Assembly: GCF_012163135.1 (NCBI RefSeq) | Contig: NZ_JAAVUP010000001.1 | Coordinates: 620,001-684,000 of the forward strand | From: Neoroseomonas oryzicola | Lineage (GTDB): Bacteria > Pseudomonadota > Alphaproteobacteria > Acetobacterales > Acetobacteraceae | Direction: 5' to 3' | Length of the DNA: 64,000 bases | In this document: in pieces, positions 24,744 to 32,540 of the stretch | Layout: each line of letters starts with the position of its first letter | Numbering within the stretch: the stretch's first letter is position 1 | Notes under the pieces: generated by a model | What the model saw: only the letters and a program-made list of their open reading frames with translations | What the model was told of the DNA's origin: nothing | Databases searched by the model: none | Program-made: the position numbers and the translations under genes

Positions 24744-25138
24744 TGGACACGCTGATCCTGGCCGGGCAGCGACTGGCCGAGGCGCTGCGCGCGGAGAACG
24801 AGGCGCTCGCCGCGCTCGACCTGTCGCGCGCGGCGAACCTCGCCAACGGCAAGATTGCCGCCTCGGATGCCTTCGCCGCCGCCTATGCCGCCCAGGCGAA
24901 GCACGGCGCCGCGCCGGACGGGCCGGTGCGGGAGGCGGCGGCGATTCTCGCCCGGCGGCTCGAGGAACTGGGGCGGGAGAACCGCCGGCTGCTCGAGAAG
25001 GCGGTCGCGCTGCAATCGCGCGTCATCGAGACGATCGCGGGCGCCGCGCTGCCCAAGGCGAACGTCCAGGGCTATGCCCCGGCCGGGCGGATGCCCCCGG
25101 CGCGGCCCCCTGCCCTTGCACTTTCGGCGCGGGCCTGA
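24740..25138 (+). CDS. FlgN-like flagellar chaperone
   Basis: A 132-residue, mostly helical protein (LILAGQRLAEALRAENEALAAL at the start; AAAILARRLEELGRENRRLLEKAV at about 72-95) with a disordered end. Shape and position suit FlgN, the chaperone of hook-filament junction proteins, and the segment VIETIAGAAL is FlgN-like. Sequence similarity to a named family is modest, so the call rests partly on the ATGA overlap with flgJ. Confidence 0.65.
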   Translation: MMDTLILAGQRLAEALRAENEALAALDLSRAANLANGKIAASDAFAAAYAAQAKHGAAPDGPVREAAAILARRLEELGRENRRLLEKAVALQSRVIETIAGAALPKANVQGYAPAGRMPPARPPALALSARA

Positions 25139-25141
25139 CCG

Positions 25142-26443
25142 TCAGGGCGCGCGCGCCGCGGCGAGGATCTCGTCGATCGGGTCCAGGGCTGCGACGCGCA
25201 GGATCTGCCGGGCGAAGACCTCCCGGTTGTGCCGCGCGGCGAGGCGCAGCCGCGTCATCTCCGCCGGCGTGAAACCCGGCGCACGGCCGAGGAAGCGCGC
25301 CACCGACGCCAGCGCCGCGGCGAAGCGGCGGTCCGGCGCGGGCTCAGCGTCGTAGCCGTGGTCGACCAGGTCGGGCAGCGTGTCGAAGCCGAGCTCGGCG
25401 AGGCCCGCGACCGTGCCGTGATTGCCGAAGACGATGAAGGGCAGGCCGCTGGCGAGTGCCTTCAGCGTCTTCTCGGTCCAGCGGTGCAGGTTGGGCCAGA
25501 CCATCTCCGTCTCGGTGACGATGAAGAGCTCCGAGGCGGCGACCTCCTCCATCGGCAGCGAATGGACGCGCCAGTGGCTGTGCGCGAAGGCCTTGGTGTC
25601 GCCGGTGCGGTCCATGCCGGAGGCAAGCAGCGCCTCGACCCGCGGATAGAGCCCCGGCTCGACGCGGGCGAGCCAGGTCGCGTCGCGCGCGAAGCGGCTC
25701 CGGGCCGCCTCGTCCTCCTCGATGCGCTTCACCGAGAAGGTCAGGTGGCCGGGTTCCTCGCGCGCCAGCAGCCAGGCGGCGAGCACGGCGCGATGTGCGC
25801 GCACTACGTAGTTCAGGCAGATCCAGCGATTGCGGCGCGGCCCGTCCGAGGCCAGCGCGAAGCCGAAGGGCCAGCGCGGCGGAGGCTCGCCGGGCAGCGG
25901 CTTGATCTCGGGTGCGAAGAGCCGGTGCCACAGGCCGAGCGCATAGCCGTCGCCGGTCACGATGCGCACCGGTTCGATCCCGCGCGCCGCGCACCAGGCG
26001 CGATACTCGGTGCCGAGTGCGCGGTTCTGCTGCACCCAGGCGGTGCGCCCGGCGGGAATGCCGGAGGCCTCGAGCGCGCCATGCAGGATCGCGGCTTCCT
26101 CGCCGCGGAAGGCGCGGCCCTCGCTCGCTCCATCGAGTACCAAAAGACCCTGCCCGGCGCTTATGCGGTCCAGGGCCTCCGGCGGTGCGGGCGCAAGCAT
26201 GGCGAGCGCCTCGGCCGGGTCGAGCAGCCGCGACAGATGCGCGAAGGGCGAGAGGATCAGCGGCCCGTCGCGCGGTCCCGGGGCGACGTTCCGGTCGATC
26301 ATGTGCCGCAGCTGGCCGATCAGCGGGCCGTGGCGGATGCCCTCCGGCGCGACGATCTCGCAGCGGGCCAGCGCCTCCAGCCGCGCGAGCAGCGGCCGGC
26401 CGGGATGGTCCGTCGGCAGGTCGGGCGGGCGCGGGGGCTGCAT
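25142..26443 (-). CDS. Uncharacterised protein with glycosyltransferase-like C-terminus
   Basis: A 433-residue cytosolic protein without a signal peptide. The region ELFIVTETEMVWPNLHRWTEKTLKAL (about 335-360), LPFIVFGNHG and LGFDTLPDLVDHGYD resembles a motif seen in bacterial exostosin/fucosyltransferase-like enzymes (a glutamate-rich entry, TEKT, a GxPF step and a late aspartate). The first 250 residues are not recognised. It converges on the flagellar flgN-like gene, so a role in flagellin glycosylation is possible but unproven. The ATG at 26443 is chosen because upstream codons give only basic low-complexity sequence. Confidence 0.6.
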   Translation of the reverse strand: MQPPRPPDLPTDHPGRPLLARLEALARCEIVAPEGIRHGPLIGQLRHMIDRNVAPGPRDGPLILSPFAHLSRLLDPAEALAMLAPAPPEALDRISAGQGLLVLDGASEGRAFRGEEAAILHGALEASGIPAGRTAWVQQNRALGTEYRAWCAARGIEPVRIVTGDGYALGLWHRLFAPEIKPLPGEPPPRWPFGFALASDGPRRNRWICLNYVVRAHRAVLAAWLLAREEPGHLTFSVKRIEEDEAARSRFARDATWLARVEPGLYPRVEALLASGMDRTGDTKAFAHSHWRVHSLPMEEVAASELFIVTETEMVWPNLHRWTEKTLKALASGLPFIVFGNHGTVAGLAELGFDTLPDLVDHGYDAEPAPDRRFAAALASVARFLGRAPGFTPAEMTRLRLAARHNREVFARQILRVAALDPIDEILAAARAP

Positions 26444-26522
26444 CCGCCATGCATGCCGCGCGACGCTGGTCCCGTCCACAGGCCACCTTGCCCGCTTCGC
26501 TGCGGCGCAGCAGGGTGCGGCC

Positions 26523-27050
26523 GTGACAAGCTTCCTCCGCCGCCATGCCAGCCTGCTGGTGATCGGCGCCATCGCCTCGCTGGGGGCCGCCGCGCTGTGG
26601 CAGCGCGACGGCGGGCCGGCGGTGGGGCGGGCGCTCTACCACGCCTGGGAACTCTTCCTGTTCATCGCGCCCTCGCTGCTGGCCGGGATGCTGCTCGCAG
26701 CAGCGTTGCGGCAATTGATGTCGCCCGGCGCGCTGGCGCGCTGGATGGGGGCCGAGAGCGGCTGGTTCGGCCTGGCGGTCGCGACGCTCGCGGGGATGCT
26801 GACGCCAGGCGGGCCGATGGCCGCCTTTCCGCTGGTGCTGGTGCTGGCCGGCGCGGGCGCCGATCGCGGAGCGCTGGTGGCCTACATCACCTCCTGGACG
26901 CTGAACGGGTTCCAGCGCGTGCTGGTCTATGAGGCGCCGCTGCTCGGGCCGGGCTTCGCCATCCTGCGGGTGGTCATCACCCTTCCCATGCCATTGCTGG
27001 CGGGGTGGATCGCGCGCCGCCTGCCGATCGCCTGGGAACCGCCGAAGTGA
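26523..27050 (+). CDS. Permease, first half (ArsP/DUF318-like)
   Basis: A 175-residue membrane protein with about four to five helices and the signature MLTPGGPMAAFPLVLVLAGAGAD (about 97-119). It corresponds to one half of the ArsP_1 permease family, whose usual members are twice as long. The GTG start at 26523 gives a basic N-terminus before the first helix. It is joined by a GTGA overlap to its partner. Substrate unknown. Confidence 0.72.
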   Translation: MTSFLRRHASLLVIGAIASLGAAALWQRDGGPAVGRALYHAWELFLFIAPSLLAGMLLAAALRQLMSPGALARWMGAESGWFGLAVATLAGMLTPGGPMAAFPLVLVLAGAGADRGALVAYITSWTLNGFQRVLVYEAPLLGPGFAILRVVITLPMPLLAGWIARRLPIAWEPPK

Positions 27051-27562
27051 CGCCGGGGCAGATCTTCCTGTGGGTGCTCGCCGTCATCGCGCTCGGTTTC
27101 TGCCTGCGGCGCGGGCCGGCGGCCGTCCACAAGGCCGGGGTCGAGACCGGCAAGAACCTCATCAAGATCCTGCCGATGTTCGCGGTCGCGCTGCCCATGG
27201 CGGCCTTCCTCGCGGAGCTGATCCCGGCCGATGCGGCGGTCGCCTGGATCGGGCCCGATTCGGGCTTCGCCGGGGTGCTGCTGGGCTCGGTCGCGGGCGG
27301 GCTGATGCCGGGCGGGCCCTTCGTGACCTTCCCGCTGGTGCTGGCCTTCGCCAAGGCGGGCGCGGGCGTGCCGCAGATGGTCGCGCTGGTCAGCGGATGG
27401 TGCGTCTTCGCGGTGCACCGGATCATCACCTGGGAATACCCCGTGCTGGGCTGGCGCTTCGTGGCGCTGCGGCTGCTCTCGAGCATGCTGCTGCCGGTCT
27501 CGGCCGGGCTGATCGCGGAACTGGTCGTCGAGGTCCTGCCGATCGCGCTGGGATCGCGGTAG
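27047..27562 (+). CDS. Permease, second half (ArsP/DUF318-like)
   Basis: A 171-residue membrane protein related to the preceding one: its signature GGLMPGGPFVTFPLVLAFAKAGAG (about 84-107) repeats that of the first protein. The two products probably form one transporter as a heterodimer. GTG start overlapping the upstream stop means translational coupling. Ends 69 bases before the RibD-type gene, to which it may or may not be functionally linked. Confidence 0.72.
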   Translation: MTPGQIFLWVLAVIALGFCLRRGPAAVHKAGVETGKNLIKILPMFAVALPMAAFLAELIPADAAVAWIGPDSGFAGVLLGSVAGGLMPGGPFVTFPLVLAFAKAGAGVPQMVALVSGWCVFAVHRIITWEYPVLGWRFVALRLLSSMLLPVSAGLIAELVVEVLPIALGSR

Positions 27563-27631
27563 GCCGGGCGCCGGTCTTGCCGCGGGTTGGCACTAGCCGC
27601 CACCGCCCCGCATCGGGCATGACGCCCCGCG

Positions 27632-28408
27632 ATGGATCACCCTGTTCCCGACCCGGACTGGACGGCCCTGCTGGCGGCGCGCGACGGCGCCGCGCCGGCG
27701 GGCACCTTGGCGCCGCTCTTTGCGCCGATCCTGGCGGCGCCCGCCGCGGCGGATGGCTGCCGCGTCGTCGGACGCCTGGCGCAGACGCTGGACGGGCGCA
27801 TCGCCACCGCCTCCGGATCCAGCCAGTGGATCGGCGGGCATGGCGACATCCTGCACACCCACCGGCTGCGCGCGCTGTGCCACGCCGTCGTGGTCGGCGC
27901 GGGCACGGTGCGGCATGACGATCCGCGCCTGACGACGCGGGAAGTGCCCGGGCCCGACCCGGTGCGCGTCGTGATCGACACCGAACGACGCCTGTCCACG
28001 GAGTACCGCGTGTTCCGCGAAGGGCCGCCGACGCTGCTCGCCTGCGCGGAGGATGCCGCGGGCAGCGCCCGACACGGCACGGCCGAGGTGCTGCGGCTGC
28101 CGCGCGACCCGGCGGGGGGCATCGCGCCGGCCGCGCTGCTCCGCGCGCTGGCCGCCCGCGGCCTGACGCGGATCTTCGTCGAGGGCGGCGGGCTGACCGT
28201 CTCCCGCTTCCTCGCGGCGGGATGCCTCGACCGGCTGCACGTGACGGTCGCGCCGGTGCTGCTGGGCTCCGGCATCCCGGCCTTCACCCTGCCCGAGGTG
28301 GCGCGCATCGCCGACGGGCTGCGCTTCACCTGGCGGGTGCACGAGATCCCGCCGGACATCCTGCTCGACATCCCGCTCGACCGCGTGCGGCCGGGATGCG
28401 CGGCATGA
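27632..28408 (+). CDS. RibD C-terminal-type (pyrimidine/pterin) reductase
   Basis: A 258-residue protein built on the RibD C-terminal/dihydrofolate-reductase-like fold. Signatures are VVGRLAQTLDGRIATASGSSQWIGG (about 44-68), HRLRALCHAVVVGAGTVRHDDPRLTTR, and the NADPH-binding GLTRIFVEGGGLTVSRFL near 187. It has no deaminase domain, so it is not the bifunctional riboflavin enzyme. It likely reduces a ribosyl-aminopyrimidine or pterin-type substrate. Overlaps the dehydrogenase gene by 4 bases; first gene of the presumed five-gene set. Confidence 0.85.
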   Translation: MDHPVPDPDWTALLAARDGAAPAGTLAPLFAPILAAPAAADGCRVVGRLAQTLDGRIATASGSSQWIGGHGDILHTHRLRALCHAVVVGAGTVRHDDPRLTTREVPGPDPVRVVIDTERRLSTEYRVFREGPPTLLACAEDAAGSARHGTAEVLRLPRDPAGGIAPAALLRALAARGLTRIFVEGGGLTVSRFLAAGCLDRLHVTVAPVLLGSGIPAFTLPEVARIADGLRFTWRVHEIPPDILLDIPLDRVRPGCAA

Positions 28409-29385
28409 GCGAAGCCCGCGCCCTCTGGACCGTCGCCCCCGGCAGTTGCGAGATCCGCGCCGAGGCCCTGCCGCCGCGCGCCGCAGACCAGACGCTGGTC
28501 CGCACACTCGCGACCGGCATTTCGCGGGGCACGGAACGCCTGGTCCTCGCGGGACGCGTGCCGGAGAACCAGCGCGCGGCGATGCGCTGCCCGCTCCAGG
28601 CGGGCGATTTCCCCTTCCCGGTGAAATACGGCTACGCCGCGGTCGGCGTCGTGGAGGACGGGCCCGAGGCGTTGCTCGGGCGGCGCGTCTTCGTCCTGCA
28701 TCCGCACCAGGACCGCTTCCTCGCTCCCGCGGCCATGTGCATCCCGGTGCCAAATGGCGTGCCGGACGCGCGCGCCGTCCTCGCCGCCAACATGGAGACC
28801 GCGGTCAACGTGACCTGGGATGCGCGGCCGCTGGCCGGGGAACGCGCGCTCGTCATCGGCGCCGGGGTGGTCGGGCTGCTGGTTGCCGCGCTGCTCGCGC
28901 GGATGCCGGGGATGGAAGTCGTGGTCTGCGACGTCGATCCGCGCCGCCGCGCGATCGCCGAGGCACTCGGCGCCCGCTTCGCCCAGCCGGAGGACGCACC
29001 CGGCGAGCGCGACCTGATCGTCCATGCCAGCGCGGACCCCGCCGGACTGCGCCGCGCCCTCGACCTCGCCGGCTTCGAGGGTCGCATCGTCGAGGCATCC
29101 TGGTTCGGCACGCGGGAGGCGACCCTGCCGCTCGGCGAGGCCTTCCACGCGAAGCGGCTGCAGATCGTCTCGACCCAGGTCGGCGCCGTCGCACCGGCGA
29201 TGCGCGGGCGGCGGACGCATGGCGAACGGATGGCGCTCGCCCTGTCCCTGCTCGCGGATGCGCGGCTCGATGCCCTGGTCGGGCCGGCGACGCGCTTCGA
29301 CGATCTGCCCGAGGCCATGCCGCGGCTGCTGAACCCGCCGCCGGGCGAGATCCCGCCCCTCTGCCCCCTCGTCACCTACGGCTGA
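28405..29385 (+). CDS. Zinc-type alcohol dehydrogenase (BchC-like)
   Basis: A 326-residue medium-chain dehydrogenase. The start (TLATGISRGTERLVLAGRVP), the segment GDFPFPVKYGYAAVGVV and the nucleotide loop VIGAGVVGLLVAALLA (about 152-167) resemble the BchC subgroup. The catalytic zinc ligands (GHE) and structural cysteines of classical enzymes are not seen, so its chemistry may differ. No bacteriochlorophyll genes are nearby. ATGA coupling to the RibD-type gene suggests a joint pathway. Confidence 0.8.
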   Translation: MSEARALWTVAPGSCEIRAEALPPRAADQTLVRTLATGISRGTERLVLAGRVPENQRAAMRCPLQAGDFPFPVKYGYAAVGVVEDGPEALLGRRVFVLHPHQDRFLAPAAMCIPVPNGVPDARAVLAANMETAVNVTWDARPLAGERALVIGAGVVGLLVAALLARMPGMEVVVCDVDPRRRAIAEALGARFAQPEDAPGERDLIVHASADPAGLRRALDLAGFEGRIVEASWFGTREATLPLGEAFHAKRLQIVSTQVGAVAPAMRGRRTHGERMALALSLLADARLDALVGPATRFDDLPEAMPRLLNPPPGEIPPLCPLVTYG

Positions 29386-29503
29386 GGCTTGCGGGCGGGC
29401 GACGCCCGTCCCACCTGACCTGACGGCGGTGCCCATCCGGCTGCCCGCCCGGCGGCGCCGCCCTCCCCGTGCCCTTCGGCGCGGTTGCGGGCAGGAGGGC
29501 GTC

Positions 29504-29647
29504 ATGGCTGCAACCCATCACGGGTCCGCGGGCCCGATCACGACGGCCGTCCGGCAGGGCGTTACGCTGGGCGTCATGCGCTGGGTGCTGGCCGCCTCGC
29601 TTCTGGCGGCGGTCATCGGCCTGGTCGTGGCGCGGCTGCTGGCCTAA
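29504..29647 (+). CDS. Small single-pass membrane protein (47 residues)
   Basis: Starts at an ATG with AGGAGGG six bases upstream, the strongest ribosome-binding site in this stretch. The protein has a polar start (AATHHGSAGPITTAVRQG) and one membrane helix (WVLAASLLAAVIGLVVARLL, residues 27-46) that ends the chain. It fills most of the 323-base gap between the dehydrogenase and PTPS-type genes. No family recognised; it could be an unrelated small membrane protein inserted in the set. Confidence 0.6.
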   Translation: MAATHHGSAGPITTAVRQGVTLGVMRWVLAASLLAAVIGLVVARLLA

Positions 29648-29708
29648 CCACGGCTAAGCGCGGCGACCCGCGGATGACGGGCGCGCATGCCGCCGCTACA
29701 AGGACGGC

Positions 29709-30113
29709 ATGTTCAGCCTGACCGTCGTCGACCACGTCATGATCGCCCATTCCTTCCGCGGGGAGGAATTCGGGCCGGCGCAACGCCTGCACGGCGCCAC
29801 CTTCGTGGTGGAAGCCGAGTTCCGCGCGCCGAAACTCGACCACCTGAACCTGCTGGTGGACATCGCCGCAGCGAAGGTGGAACTGCGGAAGATCCTCGAC
29901 GGCTTCGACTACCGGAACCTCGATGCGGAACCGCAATTCGCCGGGCAGAACACGACCACCGAATACCTCTGCGCCCATATCCACAAGCTGCTGTCGGCCG
30001 CGCTGGCCGAGGGGCGGCTCGGCGATGGCGGGCGCGCCGTGACCGGGCTGAAGGTGCTGCTGCGCGAAAGCCATGTCGCCTGGGCGGCCTATGAGGGAGC
30101 GCCCGCGGCTTGA
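29709..30113 (+). CDS. 6-pyruvoyl-tetrahydropterin synthase homologue, catalytic residues replaced
   Basis: A 134-residue T-fold protein. His14 and His28 (RLHGATF) match two zinc ligands of PTPS/QueD, but the third (HGH) is Ala30, the catalytic cysteine position is Ala24, and the LDH histidine is Tyr68 (GFDYRNLD). Glu120 (LLRESHVAW), used for pterin anchoring, remains, and FAGQNTTTEYLCAHIHKLL is typical. It should bind a pterin- or pyrimidine-like ring but cannot work as a normal synthase. Coupled by overlap with the glycosyltransferase gene. Confidence 0.82.
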   Translation: MFSLTVVDHVMIAHSFRGEEFGPAQRLHGATFVVEAEFRAPKLDHLNLLVDIAAAKVELRKILDGFDYRNLDAEPQFAGQNTTTEYLCAHIHKLLSAALAEGRLGDGGRAVTGLKVLLRESHVAWAAYEGAPAA

Positions 30114-31156
30114 GCATCCATCTCCTCGTCCCCGGCCCCTTCGACGCCATCTCGGGCGGCTACATCTACGACCGGCGCATGGTCGAAGGGCTCCGCGCCC
30201 TCGGCGAGACGGTCGAGGTCGTCGAACTGCCCGGCCACCACCCCGCCCCCGACGAGGCCGCGACCGAAGGCGCGCGGGCCGCGCTGCACGCCCTGCCGGC
30301 CGATGCGCGGGTGGTCATCGACGGGCTCGGCCTGCCGGCCTTCCTGCCGCTGGCGCAGGAACTCGCCGCCCGGCGCGTCACCGCGCTGATCCATCACCCG
30401 ACCGCGCTCGAACACGGCACGGCGGAATCCACCCGGACGGTGCTGAAGGCGAAGGAACGCGCGCTGTTCGCCGCCTGTGCGCGGATCGTCTGCACCTCGC
30501 CGCTGACGGCGCGGCGGCTGCCGGAGGAATTCGGCGCGGATGCCGCGCAGATCGGCGTGGTCGAGCCCGGCACCGATCCGGCGTTGCGCGCGAAAGGCTC
30601 GGGCGGGCCGGGCTGCGCCATCCTCTCGGTCGGCACGCTGGTGCCGCGGAAGGGACATGACGTGCTGCTCAAGGCGCTGGCGCGGCTCACGGACCTCGAA
30701 TGGACGCTGACCATCGCGGGGGACGAACGGCGCGATCCCGCCCATGCCCATGGGCTGCGCGCGCTGGCCGAGGAACTCGGCATCGCTTCCCGCGTCACCT
30801 TCGCGGGCGAGGTCACGGGCGAGGAGCTCGAAGCGCTCTACGCCGGGGCCGACCTGTTTGCGCTGGCGACGCGCTGGGAGGGCTACGGCATGGCCGCGGC
30901 CGAAGCGATGGCCCGCGGCCTGCCGCTCGCCATCACCGCCGGCGGCGCGATCGCCGAGGTGGTGGCCGAGGGATCGGCCATCGTCTCCCCCGTCGATGAC
31001 GTGATGTCGCTGTCCAAGGGCATGCGGCGGCCGATCTTCGACGCGGACCTCCGCGCCGAGATGGCCGAGGCGTCCTGGCAGGGCGGGCAGCGCCTGCCGC
31101 GCTGGACCGATCGTGCGGAGGCCTTCCGCGCCGAGCTTGCCAAGGCGGTCGCCTGA
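30110..31156 (+). CDS. Glycosyltransferase family 4
   Basis: A 348-residue GT-B enzyme. N-terminal LVPGPFDAISGGYIYDRRMVEGL, the hinge ILSVGTLVPRKGHDVLLKAL (about 167-186) and the donor site RWEGYGMAAAEAMARGLP (E-x7-E, about 258-275) are clear. The start is a TTG at 30110 that shares bases with the upstream TGA; the next in-frame ATG would remove the N-terminal strand. It likely transfers a sugar to a small molecule made by the neighbouring pterin-type enzymes. Its stop overlaps the methyltransferase ATG. Confidence 0.88.
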   Translation: MSIHLLVPGPFDAISGGYIYDRRMVEGLRALGETVEVVELPGHHPAPDEAATEGARAALHALPADARVVIDGLGLPAFLPLAQELAARRVTALIHHPTALEHGTAESTRTVLKAKERALFAACARIVCTSPLTARRLPEEFGADAAQIGVVEPGTDPALRAKGSGGPGCAILSVGTLVPRKGHDVLLKALARLTDLEWTLTIAGDERRDPAHAHGLRALAEELGIASRVTFAGEVTGEELEALYAGADLFALATRWEGYGMAAAEAMARGLPLAITAGGAIAEVVAEGSAIVSPVDDVMSLSKGMRRPIFDADLRAEMAEASWQGGQRLPRWTDRAEAFRAELAKAVA

Positions 31157-32031
31157 TGACGGAGGCCTTCGACGGCGACTGGCTCGACCTGCGGGAGCCC
31201 TATGACGCGGCCTCGCGGGATTTCGGCCTGGCGGTGCGGCTGGCGGCGGCGCTGCCGGCGCGGCCGCGCATCCTCGACCTCGGCGCCGGGACGGGCAGCC
31301 TGCTGCGCTGGCTCGGCCATTTCATCGGGCGCGCCCAGGCCTGGACGCTGGTCGATGCCGACCCCGAGCTCGCCGAGCGCGCCTTCGAGACCATCGCCGA
31401 CCGCGCCGAGGCCGTGGGCTGGGCGGCCACCTGGCCGGGCAAGAAGACCCTGCTGGTGCACTCGCCCGAAGGCGCCTGGCGAATCGAGGGGCTGATCGCG
31501 GACCTCGCCGAGGCGCCCGGCAACCTGCCGCTCGACAAGGTGGATGCGGTGGTCTGCTCGGCGCTGTGCGACCTCGTCTCGCGCGGCTGGATCGAGCGCA
31601 TCGCCGCCGCCTGCGCCGCCCGCCGCCTGCCCTTCTATGCCGCGCTGAACGTGACGGGGAACGAGCGCTTCGCGCCGCCGCGCCGCGGCGATGCGGTCGT
31701 GATGCGCGGCTTCCGGCGCGACCAGCGGCGCGACAAGGGCTTCGGCGGCATCGCCCTCGGCCCCGCGGCGCCGGACGCGATCGCCGAGGCCTTCGCCGCG
31801 CAGGGCTACACGGTGCATCGCGCGCCGTCCGACTGGGTGATCGACCGCCGCGCCGGCGCGATCACCGAAGCCATCGCGGTCGGCCATGCCACCGCCGCGC
31901 TCGCCTGGGAACGGCGATCGGGCGCGGCGATCGAGGATTGGCTCGCGGCGCGCCGCTCACAGGCGGTGAACAGGGCTCTCTCGATCCGCATCGGCCACCA
32001 GGACATCCTCGCCCTTCCCCCCGAACGGTAA
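31156..32031 (+). CDS. Class I SAM-dependent methyltransferase
   Basis: A 291-residue enzyme with motif I ILDLGAGTGSLLRWL (about 39-53), the acidic residue LVDADPEL at the end of strand 2 and a motif IV-like VDAVVCSALCDL (about 129). Substrate unknown; its coupling to the GT4 gene suggests methylation of the same product. Last of the RibD-to-methyltransferase set; a cupin gene follows after 10 bases. Confidence 0.85.
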   Translation: MTEAFDGDWLDLREPYDAASRDFGLAVRLAAALPARPRILDLGAGTGSLLRWLGHFIGRAQAWTLVDADPELAERAFETIADRAEAVGWAATWPGKKTLLVHSPEGAWRIEGLIADLAEAPGNLPLDKVDAVVCSALCDLVSRGWIERIAAACAARRLPFYAALNVTGNERFAPPRRGDAVVMRGFRRDQRRDKGFGGIALGPAAPDAIAEAFAAQGYTVHRAPSDWVIDRRAGAITEAIAVGHATAALAWERRSGAAIEDWLAARRSQAVNRALSIRIGHQDILALPPER

Positions 32032-32041
32032 GGAGACCGCC

Positions 32042-32527
32042 ATGTCCGACGCCAAGCCCCCGATCGCCGTCGTCGCCGCCGAGGTGCCGCCGCGCGCGAA
32101 GCTCTCGGGCTATCCGAAGGACCTGGTCGAGAAGATCGGCAACCGCCAGAAGACCGTCCTCGGCGACCTGTTCGGTCTGAGGAATTTCGGCGTGAACATC
32201 ACGCGCCTGCCGGCCGGTTCGGCCTCCGCATTGCGCCACGCGCACGAGAAGCAGGACGAGTTCGTCTACATCCTCGAAGGCGAATGCATCCTGGTGACGA
32301 ATGCCGGCGAGACGCCGATGAAGGCCGGGATGTGCGCCGGCTTCCGCGCCGGCACCGGCGACGCGCATCACCTGGTCAATCGGGGCGGCGCGGATTGCGT
32401 CTATCTCGAGATCGGCGACCGCACGCTGTTCGAGAGCGTCGACTACCCCGATGACGACCTGATGGTTCGCCCCGGACCGGACGGGAAGTCGGTCTATTTC
32501 CGCAAGGACGGAACGCGCGTCTTCTGA
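32042..32527 (+). CDS. Cupin domain protein
   Basis: A 161-residue single-cupin protein. Metal-site motif 1 reads ALRHAHEKQDEFVYILEGE (about 61-79) and motif 2 GTGDAHHLVNRG, with the His/Glu ligands in place. The mature core lies at residues 45-130. It may be a sugar- or acid-binding isomerase; its position 13 bases before otnK suggests a role in tetronate metabolism, or it may belong to the preceding set. AAGGAG precedes the ATG. Confidence 0.8.
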   Translation: MSDAKPPIAVVAAEVPPRAKLSGYPKDLVEKIGNRQKTVLGDLFGLRNFGVNITRLPAGSASALRHAHEKQDEFVYILEGECILVTNAGETPMKAGMCAGFRAGTGDAHHLVNRGGADCVYLEIGDRTLFESVDYPDDDLMVRPGPDGKSVYFRKDGTRVF

Positions 32528-32540
32528 AGGAGGGCCACGA

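Noticed and set aside
23110-24852. Upstream extension of the fliX frame on the minus strand
   Set aside because: Lies opposite flgI and flgJ; only the last 133 codons match FliX and start at a proper ATG.
28405-29385. Assignment as bacteriochlorophyllide dehydrogenase BchC
   Set aside because: The resemblance is only at subfamily level and no other photosynthesis genes occur in the window.
29391-29412. GC-rich hairpin after the dehydrogenase gene as a terminator
   Set aside because: The stem is short and imperfect and no T-tract follows on either strand.
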